From NCBI GenBank assembly GCA_005879245.1, contig VBLA01000125.1:1-9113 (forward strand): a stretch of DNA of 9,113 bases. Direction: 5' to 3'. The stretch is from Deltaproteobacteria bacterium (GTDB lineage: Bacteria > Desulfobacterota > Binatia > DP-6). The notes beneath the pieces are model-generated. The model was not told the DNA's origin. It did not search any database and worked only from the letters and a program-made list of their open reading frames with translations. The translations under genes and the position numbers were made by a program. Positions 1 to 5,239 of the stretch are shown piece by piece (position 1 is the stretch's first letter; the number at the start of each line of letters is the position of its first letter).

Positions 1-1
1 G

Positions 2-893
2 ACGGCGCCCGCGAAGGCTCTCCTGGGCGCGGCGATGACCACGCTCTTCTGCACCGACCCGTCGCAGCTGTCGCTCCTGGGCGCGCTCGTCCTGGCGCGT
101 GGCGGCGGCAACTTCGAGTACTACACCGACACCAAGCAGACGGAGACCCATCTCATCGACGGCGGCTCGCATGGGCTCGCGAACGCGTCTCGCGATGCGG
201 CTCGGTGAAACGGTTCGCCTTGCGTCACCGGTGCGACGGATCGCGCAGACCGCGACCGACGTCGACGTCGACGCGGAGACCTGTATGGTGCGGGCGGAGC
301 GGGTGATTGTCGCGACGCCGCCGGTGCTGGCGAGCCACATCGAGTACGATCCGCCGCTGCCGGCCGCCTACGGGCACCTGCTGCGGCGCTGGGCGGCCGG
401 CGCGATCATGCGAGTGAACACGGTGTACGAGACCCCGTTCTGGCGCGCCGACGGTCTCAACGGCGAGACCGTCGCACCGCAGTCGCCGATTCCGGTGTCG
501 CTCGACCAATCGCCGCGATCGGGCGTCCCTGGGATTCTCTGCAGCTTCTCGTTCGGTCCGTCCGCGCTCGCGCTCGCACGTCTCGACGCGGACCAGCGGC
601 GCGCGCTGTGGCTGCGAGCGCTCGCCGAGCGATACGGCGCGAAGGCCGGCTCGCCGATCGCGTATCTCGAGACGGATTGGTCGAGCGAGCGCTGGTCCCT
701 CGGCGGCATGATGGCGTACTTCGCGCCCGGTATGCTCACGACCTATGGGACCGCGGTGCGCGAGCCCGTGGGGCGCATCCACTGGGCGAGCTCGGAGCGT
801 GCGACGCTGATGCACGGCCTCATGGAAGGCGCGGTGCGCTCGGGCGAGCGCACCGCGGAGGAAGTCCTCGCGCGTAAATGGCCGTCGTCGTAA
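2..893 (+). CDS. Flavin monoamine oxidase family protein, 5'-truncated and frameshifted
   Basis: This is the C-terminal two-thirds of a FAD-dependent amine oxidase, a family that oxidises amines (sometimes other substrates) to imines with H2O2 release. The N-terminal dinucleotide-binding glycine motif lies outside the window. Two frames must be joined. Bases 2-187 encode 62 residues ending LIDGGSHGLANA, and bases 189-893 encode 234 residues starting LAMRLGETVRL. Skipping the T at 188 gives the continuous family pattern 'LIDGG...LA..LA.RLG..V.L..PV..I'. Later family signatures are VIVATPP, TTYG, REPVGRIHWA and MEGAVRSGERTAEEV, the last being the C-terminal FAD-contacting segment. Two departures are visible: the usual GTE is SSE, and the cysteine position that binds FAD covalently in mammalian MAO reads GGMM, so any FAD is probably non-covalent. 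The gene converges on the isomerase gene with 27 bases between stops. Family assignment is secure; the substrate is unknown. The frameshift may be real or an assembly error. Confidence 0.85.
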
Positions 894-920
894 CGATCGC
901 GCCAGCGCGACGGCTGGATC

Positions 921-1763
921 CTACAGGAACGGCGGCCCGCCCCCCGAACCGAGCCCCGGCACGATCGGCCCGAGCACCAGGCGCCAGAAGTCGTACCAGA
1001 GGAGCATCAGCATGTTCGCGGCCAGCGCCTCGACGGCGACCGTGCGCATGGGCGTGTCTTCCCGCTCGTCGATCCGGAACACGAACGGGAACATGATGGC
1101 GAAGAGGCCACCGTAGAAGATCGAGCCGTAGCGGAGCATCGCCGCGCGATCCGCGTACTGGAAGTAGTCCTTCATGAAGTCCTGCGCCATCGAGAAGGTC
1201 TCTCCGAAGGCCATCGCGAAGGAGAGAGCGAAGAGCAGGAGCACGGTGAGGACGGGATTCGGCCGCTCCCACGCCGTCAGCCAGCGGCGCATGACGACGT
1301 TGATCAGGGCCTGGTAGGTGGTGAAGTAGACGAACGCCAGGAGGTAGAGCATGAACGGCACGCCGTTCAGCTCCCAGGTGACGGGGAAGCCGTAGCGCAT
1401 GCCGAGTACCTTGTAGAAGTAGTGCGTGCCGAAGTACGACTGGATGAAGGCGAAGATCCCGATCCACACGTTGATCTTGAAGATGTAACGCGCGGCGAGC
1501 GGTCGCCCGCGGTCGGCCGCGGGCGGAAACGCAAGTGGAATGACCCAGAGCGGCAGGAAGAGGGCGAGGCTGAAGAGCAGGTGTCCGACGTCACGCCAGG
1601 CACGGTAGGCGTCGCTGTGCTGCACCACCGCCATGGCGGTCATCCAGACGGGCGCGTAGAGGAGGTAGAAGCGCTCGCCCCATGCCTTGGCGGGATTCGC
1701 GGCGAACCAGCGTGCGTCCCCCACGCTTCCGACGGTCACCCCCGCGATCGTCCGGGTCGACAT
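921..1763 (-). CDS. Cycloeucalenol cycloisomerase (cyclopropyl sterol isomerase) homologue
   Basis: The 280-residue integral membrane protein strongly resembles plant CPI1, which opens the 9,19-cyclopropane ring of cycloeucalenol to give obtusifoliol in phytosterol synthesis. Shared segments recognised from memory are NPAKAWGERFYLLYAPVW (residues 23-40), FGTHYFYKVLG (111-121), LNGVP (132-136), GETFSMAQDF (187-196), DRAAMLRYGSIFYG (205-218), FPFVFRIDE (225-233) and VAVEALAANML...DFWRLVLGP (242-266). Likely membrane segments are about 31-47, 60-80, 95-111, 136-157, 171-188, 212-230 and 243-266. The length matches the plant enzyme (about 280 residues). The ATG at 1763 starts six bases after the upstream gene's stop, so the two are probably co-transcribed. 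No strong SD precedes it apart from AGGG about 13 bases upstream, so coupled translation is plausible. A cyclopropyl-sterol substrate is inferred from the family; no cyclase gene is in the window. I am sure of the family and less sure of the exact substrate. Confidence 0.85.
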   Translation of the reverse strand: MSTRTIAGVTVGSVGDARWFAANPAKAWGERFYLLYAPVWMTAMAVVQHSDAYRAWRDVGHLLFSLALFLPLWVIPLAFPPAADRGRPLAARYIFKINVWIGIFAFIQSYFGTHYFYKVLGMRYGFPVTWELNGVPFMLYLLAFVYFTTYQALINVVMRRWLTAWERPNPVLTVLLLFALSFAMAFGETFSMAQDFMKDYFQYADRAAMLRYGSIFYGGLFAIMFPFVFRIDEREDTPMRTVAVEALAANMLMLLWYDFWRLVLGPIVPGLGSGGGPPFL

Positions 1764-1778
1764 GGCCGCTCAGCGGCC
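1764..1778. repeat. 15-base inverted repeat between two operon genes
   Basis: GGCCGCT-C-AGCGGCC is a perfect 7+7 inverted repeat. It fills the six-base gap before the isomerase start and covers the upstream gene's stop codon (1770-1772). In mRNA it could fold as a 5-6 bp GC stem with a 3-5 nt loop, directly over the ribosome-binding region of the isomerase. That would suit translational coupling. No function is proven, and short GC palindromes are frequent in DNA of this composition. Confidence 0.35.
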
Positions 1779-2156
1779 CTTCTTCGGACGGACGACGCTG
1801 CCGGAGCGCGCGCGCATGACGTCGGCTGCCTCCTGCGCCTCGCCGACGGCGCCGCGGACGAGCGCCTGGCGGAAGCGTTCGGCCACCGCCCGCATGAGGG
1901 CGCCCTCCCGCGGGTCGCCGCTGCTCGCGATCGCGGCGAGGCGGTCCATCCCCTGGGCAATGTGCGCGACGGCGACGCCGGGGTCGCCGCGCCCGCGCGC
2001 GGCGAGGCCTTCCCGGAGGAGCCGCTCGACCTCGTTCAGCCCGGGCTCCGCCGCCGCGCCGAGCACGAGCTTCAGCTCCCCGATGCGCGAGAAGAGCGCC
2101 TCGAGCGCCTCGGGAAAGTCGATCAGGTGGCTGTGGTCGCCCGGGGGATTCGCCAT
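1770..2156 (-). CDS. Small helical protein of unknown function
   Basis: I do not recognise this 128-residue protein. It is predicted soluble and largely alpha-helical, with runs such as FPEALEALFSRIGELKLVL (residues 14-32), NEVERLLREGLAARG and ALMRAVAERFRQALVRGAVG, and it ends in a basic tail (VRPKKGR). No signal peptide, membrane segment, metal site or cysteine is visible. It is the first gene of a probable operon with the isomerase homologue, six bases apart. The annotated ATG at 2156 has no SD, which makes it doubtful. A better N-terminus may exist in the next frame: from ATG 2208, MNDPSLRGFDVALYLPPDGE followed by SPG would join this protein at residue 7 (DHSHLIDF) if one G of the five-G run 2143-2147 were absent. 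The product would then have about 145 residues. The reading frame is likely real; the function is unknown. Confidence 0.6.
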   Translation of the reverse strand: MANPPGDHSHLIDFPEALEALFSRIGELKLVLGAAAEPGLNEVERLLREGLAARGRGDPGVAVAHIAQGMDRLAAIASSGDPREGALMRAVAERFRQALVRGAVGEAQEAADVMRARSGSVVRPKKGR

Positions 2157-2191
2157 CGGGCGGAAGATAGAGCGCGACGTCGAAGCCGCGC

Positions 2192-2198
2192 AAGGAGG
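2192..2198 (+). promoter_or_regulatory. Shine-Dalgarno sequence of the yciI-like gene
   Basis: AAGGAGG sits eight bases before the ATG at 2207. It is the strongest ribosome-binding site in the window and fixes the start of the YciI-family gene. Confidence 0.8.
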
Positions 2199-2206
2199 GA
2201 TCGTTC

Positions 2207-2476
2207 ATGCTCTACGTCATCCTCGGACACGACGCGCCCGACGCGCGGGAGAAGCGCCCGACGGTCCGCCCCGCGCACCTCGAGCACCTGGCGCCGCTCG
2301 CCCGCGCGGGCCGCATCCGCATCGCGGGACCGCTGCTCGACCGCACGGGCAGTCTCATCATCCTCGAGGCGGATTCGCTCGCCGAGGTCTGGGGGATCGT
2401 CGCCCGCGATCCCTATGTCATGGAGGGCATCTTCAATCGCGTCGAGGTGAAGCCTTTCCAGCAGGTGCTCCCCTGA
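2207..2476 (+). CDS. yciI: YciI-family (YCII-related) protein
   Basis: The 89-residue protein is a complete single-domain YciI-family member, a small ferredoxin-like dimeric alpha+beta fold with a conserved His/Asp pair and no firmly settled cellular role. Family hallmarks are the first strand LYVILGHD with a following REKR segment, the RPAHLEHLAPLARAGRI helix containing the conserved histidine, AGPLLD, a central strand SLIILEADS, and the C-terminal ARDPYV...VEVKPFQQVL signature. Its length is typical (about 90-100 residues). The start is set by a near-ideal SD (AAGGAGG, 2192-2198). It is divergent from the unknown-protein/isomerase operon and stands 38 bases before the secreted-protein gene, so it could be co-transcribed with that gene. 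A catalytic role is possible but not inferable. Confidence 0.9.
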   Translation: MLYVILGHDAPDAREKRPTVRPAHLEHLAPLARAGRIRIAGPLLDRTGSLIILEADSLAEVWGIVARDPYVMEGIFNRVEVKPFQQVLP

Positions 2477-2514
2477 CCTCGCGGCGTGGCCCTCGGTCTG
2501 CTAGGGAAGATGCG

Positions 2515-2856
2515 GTGAAGGGTTGTCACCTGCTCGCGCTCGTGAGCGCGAGTCTCCTCGCGAGCATGGTCGCCAGCTCCTCCGTTGGCCGTGCCGCCAA
2601 CGCCGAGCCCGTCCCGATTCCCGGGGGCGCTCACCTCTTCTCGCCGGGCCCGCGATCGCTCGGACTGATGGGGCTCCACGTCGAGCCGAGCTCGATCTCC
2701 GACTTCCAGGGCGTCGTGGCCCTCGCCTATCTGTCGGGCAGCGCCACCGACGGCGAGAGCCATCGCTACGATCTGGCGGTCGACCTCCACATCATGAACG
2801 GCGACTACGTCGCCGCCGACGGCTCGGCGCAAACGGGCACCTTCGCCTTCATATGA
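2515..2856 (+). CDS. Predicted secreted protein, N-terminal part, ending at in-frame TGA
   Basis: The gene starts at a GTG preceded by AGGGAAG (2503-2509) with good spacing. It encodes 113 residues before TGA 2854-2856. The N-terminus is a classic Sec signal peptide: Lys2, a hydrophobic core LLALVSASLLASMVA, then an AxA-type site (ANA, residues 28-30), giving a mature protein from about Glu31. The mature part is rich in beta-type sequence (LMGLHVEP, GVVALAYLSG, YDLAVDLHIMNGDYVAADG, TGTFAFI). I do not recognise the family. The same frame stays open for 162 more codons after the TGA, with the same codon style, so this is probably the first half of a 276-codon gene. The TGA could replace TGG (Trp), be a true stop in a decaying gene, be a sequence error or, less likely, encode selenocysteine. 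Confidence 0.65.
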   Translation: MKGCHLLALVSASLLASMVASSSVGRAANAEPVPIPGGAHLFSPGPRSLGLMGLHVEPSSISDFQGVVALAYLSGSATDGESHRYDLAVDLHIMNGDYVAADGSAQTGTFAFI

Positions 2857-3345
2857 ATTGACCTCTTCGCGCCCGGTCAGGGCGCCAGGGTCCATGACTT
2901 CACCGGAGGCATCGCACCCTCGGGTCTCGTCTGGACGGTCCCCGTGCCGGACGCCCAGATCACCTCGAGCCGCCACGGAAAGGAGCTCACCGTCGACGCG
3001 GAGAACGTGGCGGTGGTGGACGATGTGTCATCGCCCACGTCCGTGGAGATTCCCGCGGCGGTGAGCTTCCATCTCACATGGAAAGCGACCGGCTCGCGGC
3101 GCCGGCTCGGTCACCCGCACACGGCCGTGCCGACCGACCCGGACGCGTTCCTCGGCCGGCTCGCGCATGCCAAGGCGACCGGATCCTTCTCCGGGATGGA
3201 GGCCGGGTTCGCCTTCCAGTCGAGCGGCAAGAGCACGTTCGCGGAGCTGGGCACCGAGCAGAACGGGGTCTTCCTCGCGCCCCCTGCCGTCGTCGTCTGT
3301 CGCGTGTGCGCGGGGCGGCAGGTCCGTCGGTTTCCGGTCCGTTAG
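2857..3345 (+). CDS. Predicted secreted protein, C-terminal continuation after the TGA
   Basis: These 162 codons directly follow TGA 2854-2856 in the same frame, beginning IDLFAPGQGARVHDF. They contain beta-rich stretches (APSGLVWTVPVPDAQITSS, KELTVDAENVAVVDD, VEIPAAVSFHLTWKA, ATGSFSGMEAGFAF). Reading from the internal GTG 2944 would give a 133-residue protein without signal peptide or SD, so independent translation is unlikely. No membrane segment or known motif is seen. The last 20 or so residues are Arg- and Val-rich and unlike the rest, so the original end may lie earlier. The stop (TAG 3343-3345) overlaps the cupin stop on the other strand. The function is unknown. Confidence 0.5.
   Translation: MDLFAPGQGARVHDFTGGIAPSGLVWTVPVPDAQITSSRHGKELTVDAENVAVVDDVSSPTSVEIPAAVSFHLTWKATGSRRRLGHPHTAVPTDPDAFLGRLAHAKATGSFSGMEAGFAFQSSGKSTFAELGTEQNGVFLAPPAVVVCRVCAGRQVRRFPVR
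2869..2885 (+). other. Hairpin 12 nt after the in-frame TGA; SECIS-like geometry
   Basis: GCGCCC (2869-2874), loop GGTCA (2875-2879) and GGGCGC (2880-2885) form a perfect 6-bp stem with a 5-nt loop. The loop bases GGTC fall 19-22 nt after the TGA. As I recall it, the E. coli fdhF SECIS has its GGUC loop bases at the same distance. However, stems of this kind arise easily in GC-rich coding DNA, and the protein shows no redox motif near the TGA, so this is a candidate only. Confidence 0.15.
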
Positions 3346-3689
3346 GCGGCTCTCTCACCGCCCTCCGGGCCATAGAAAAACACCCACACGGCGAAATCTT
3401 CGCTGAAATCCTCGAACCGATGCGCAACACCGGCCGGGGCAAAGAGAAAGTCGCCGGGCTCGACCGAGTCCCGGCCTGCGTCGCTCACGAAGATGCCTAT
3501 TCCCCGCATCACGACGTAGCCTTCATCCCGAGAATGCGGTGACTGCAGATCCGAGCCGACGGGGGAGTACACCTTGACCTGAAGACTGCCGTGCCGCAAA
3601 AGCTCCCGCGAACGCTCCCCGCCAGGCCCCGGGACCTGCAAGAGCGCGCCAGCCATCCCCACCTTCCTCGCACTATCGAACCTGTCCAT
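3342..3689 (-). CDS. Small single-domain cupin protein
   Basis: This is a 115-residue cupin from the preferred start, or 117 residues from the alternative ATG at 3695. Cupin motif 1 is seen as SPHSRDEGYVVMRGIGIFV, with His, Glu and the closing Gly, and motif 2 as GDFLFAPAGVAHRFEDF, with the P-x-G-x-x-H pattern. These would supply a metal site (two His and a Glu visible), although the second His of the usual HxH in motif 1 is absent. Small cupins of this type act as isomerases, dioxygenases or sensors; no substrate is evident. ATG 3695 directly abuts GTAGGAG, whereas ATG 3689 has the same AGGAG six bases upstream, so 3689 is preferred. Base composition is lower in GC than the flanks (two 60-base lines counted at 55% and 57%, against 78% for a line of the CoA-transferase gene), hinting at acquisition. 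Its stop overlaps that of the convergent secreted-protein gene. Confidence 0.85.
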   Translation of the reverse strand: MDRFDSARKVGMAGALLQVPGPGGERSRELLRHGSLQVKVYSPVGSDLQSPHSRDEGYVVMRGIGIFVSDAGRDSVEPGDFLFAPAGVAHRFEDFSEDFAVWVFFYGPEGGERAA

Positions 3690-3694
3690 GACCA

Positions 3695-3724
3695 TCTCCT
3701 ACCCGAGTTCTCCTACCCGAGTTC
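3695..3724. repeat. 14-base tandem duplication carrying the cupin SD
   Basis: TCTCCTACCCGAGT occurs at 3695-3708 and again, identically, at 3709-3722, followed by the first two bases of a third copy. On the minus strand each unit contains GGTAGGAGA, so the cupin gene has two tandem SD-like sequences. Only the copy at 3696-3702 is correctly spaced for ATG 3689. Confidence 0.85.
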
Positions 3725-3729
3725 GCTTC

Positions 3730-3793
3730 GTGTTACACCCGGAGGTAGCTACCATCTGGGCGCGGCGAGGTCGCGGCCACGCTGAGAGATCTC
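3730..3793. promoter_or_regulatory. Palindrome cluster in the cupin/pepP divergent gap
   Basis: Three perfect palindromes lie in the 222-base gap between the divergent cupin and aminopeptidase genes: GTGTTACAC (3730-3738, odd centre), GGTAGCTACC (3744-3753) and GAGATCTC (3786-3793). The middle one is the most operator-like, and its position just upstream of the cupin would suit a repressor site. They are not copies of one another, so a single regulator is not implied. This is a suggestion from position and symmetry only. Confidence 0.25.
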
Positions 3794-3799
3794 CCAACG

Positions 3800-3830
3800 G
3801 TGACCTTCGTGGTCGACTGCCCTGTATATC
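3800..3830 (+). promoter_or_regulatory. Possible sigma-70-type promoter for pepP
   Basis: GTGACC (3800-3805, four of six matches to TTGACA) and TATATC (3825-3830, four of six to TATAAT) are separated by 19 bases, slightly long. TATATC is the most AT-rich hexamer in this part of the gap. A transcript would carry a leader of about 80 bases containing a small hairpin (GTGCC-ATGA-GGCAC, 3883-3896). This is weak evidence. Confidence 0.2.
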
Positions 3831-3917
3831 CGACCACCCCATGGCATTGCCGACGACCGCGTCCTCCCCCGAAGCCAGTCGTGTGCCATGAGGCACGCCC
3901 CGTGTTAAAAGAGGCGG

Positions 3918-5234
3918 ATGGCTCCCACGCCTGACGACGCCGCGCTTCTCGCCGGGCGCCGGGCGCGCATCATGGAGGCGATGGGCGGGGGTGTCCTGCT
4001 GCTCGCCGCCGCGCCGGAGCGCGTGCGTACCGGAGACGTTCTCTACCCCTACCGGCAGGACAGCGACTTCGACTACGTGACCGGGTTTCCGGAGCCCGAA
4101 GCGGTCGCCGTGATCGCGCCCGACGCGCCCCAGCGCTACCTCCTCTTCGTCCGCCCGCGCGATCCCGAGCGTGAGCTCTGGGTCGGCCACCGTGCGGGCC
4201 CCGAGGGCGCTGTCGAGCAGTACGGCGCCGACGCGGCGCACGCGCTCGACGACCTCGAGAAGGTGCTGGCGCCACTCCTCGAGAAGGCCCCCCACGTCTA
4301 CCACACCGTGCTGCGCGACGATCCGCTCGCCGGGCGGCTCCTCGGCGTCATCCGCCGGGCGCAGGCTGGGCGGCCGCGGGCCGGCAGCGGACCGACGGCG
4401 ATCCGCGAGCCCGGCGAGATCCTGCACGAGATGCGGCTTCACAAGGATGCGGGGGAGCTTGCGCGCATCCGCCATGCGATCGCGATCGCCTGCGAGGCGC
4501 ATCGCGAGGCGATGCGGAGCGCGCGCCCGGGCATGCTCGAGTACGAGCTCGAGGCCCTGATCGACTTCACCTTCCGCCGCCGGGGCGCCTCCGGTCCCGC
4601 CTACCCCTCGATCGTCGCCTCGGGGCCGAATGCCACGGTGCTCCACTACACGAGCAACGATCGACCGCTCGGCGCCGAGGAGCTCATCCTGATCGACGCC
4701 GGAGCCGAGCAGGCCGGCTACTGCGCCGACGTGACCCGCACCTGGCCGACCGGGAAGCGCTACTCCGCTCCGCAACGCGACCTGTACGAGGCCGTGCTCG
4801 CCGCGCAGGCGGCCGGCATCGCCGCCGTCTGCCCAGGCGTGACGCTCGAGGCGGTCCACACCGCGACGCTCCGCGTGCTGGTCGAGGCCCTGGTTCGCCT
4901 CGGGCTCCTCGAGGGCTCGGTCGACGAGGTGATCGAGAAGGACTCCTACCGCCGCTTCTACATGCACCGGACGAGCCACTGGCTCGGTCGCGACGTGCAC
5001 GACGTCGGTCGCTACGGGATCGACGGCGCACCGCGACCCCTCGAGCCCGGTATGGTCTTCACCGTCGAGCCGGGACTCTACATCGCGGACGGCGGCGTTC
5101 CGGAGGCGTTCCGCGGCATCGGCATCCGCATCGAGGACGACGTGCTGGTGACGGCTACCGGCCACGAGGTGCTCTCGGCCGCGGCTCCCAAGGGCGTGGC
5201 GGAGATCGAGGCGCTCCGCGCCGAGACGGCCTGA
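3918..5234 (+). CDS. pepP: Xaa-Pro aminopeptidase (family M24B)
   Basis: The 438-residue cytosolic metallopeptidase removes an N-terminal residue preceding proline, in peptide turnover. An N-terminal AMP_N domain occupies about residues 5-150 (R...QDSDFDYVTGFPEPEAV at 46-63) and the creatinase-fold catalytic domain about 175-430. All five dinuclear-metal ligands are present: Asp260 (LILIDAGAE), Asp271 (CADVTRTWP), His354 (TSHWLG), Glu384 (TVEPGLYI) and Glu406 (GIRIEDDVLV). The accessory histidines His243 (VLHYTSN), His350 and His361 (RDVHDVG) are also kept. Numbering is almost identical to E. coli PepP as I remember it. The length is typical. ATG 3918 follows GAGG (3911-3914) closely; the start is otherwise unchallenged because the gap upstream is non-coding. 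The CoA-transferase gene begins five bases after its stop, so the two should be co-transcribed, although no functional link is obvious. Confidence 0.95.
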   Translation: MAPTPDDAALLAGRRARIMEAMGGGVLLLAAAPERVRTGDVLYPYRQDSDFDYVTGFPEPEAVAVIAPDAPQRYLLFVRPRDPERELWVGHRAGPEGAVEQYGADAAHALDDLEKVLAPLLEKAPHVYHTVLRDDPLAGRLLGVIRRAQAGRPRAGSGPTAIREPGEILHEMRLHKDAGELARIRHAIAIACEAHREAMRSARPGMLEYELEALIDFTFRRRGASGPAYPSIVASGPNATVLHYTSNDRPLGAEELILIDAGAEQAGYCADVTRTWPTGKRYSAPQRDLYEAVLAAQAAGIAAVCPGVTLEAVHTATLRVLVEALVRLGLLEGSVDEVIEKDSYRRFYMHRTSHWLGRDVHDVGRYGIDGAPRPLEPGMVFTVEPGLYIADGGVPEAFRGIGIRIEDDVLVTATGHEVLSAAAPKGVAEIEALRAETA

Positions 5235-5239
5235 ACGGC

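Noticed and set aside
902..917. Stem CCAGC/GCTGG between the oxidase and isomerase stops as a terminator
   Set aside because: It has only five base pairs, a six-base loop and no T tract, so chance is a sufficient explanation.
1422..2450. Open frame of 342 codons on the plus strand
   Set aside because: It runs across the isomerase and unknown-protein genes on the other strand and into yciI in the wrong frame. Its composition shows no protein-like pattern.
3283..3322. Inverted repeat CCTGCCG/CGGCAGG near the end of the secreted-protein gene
   Set aside because: The 26-base loop and the presence of competing GC pairings make a functional hairpin doubtful.
3688..3891. Small plus-strand open frame of 67 codons in the cupin/pepP gap
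   Set aside because: It has no SD, covers the tandem repeat, and its composition shows no coding pattern.
3699..5165. Long open frame (488 codons) on the minus strand
   Set aside because: It is the antisense shadow of pepP in GC-rich DNA. Its translation is a low-complexity Arg/His/Val/Glu-rich string with no domain, whereas pepP has all catalytic residues.
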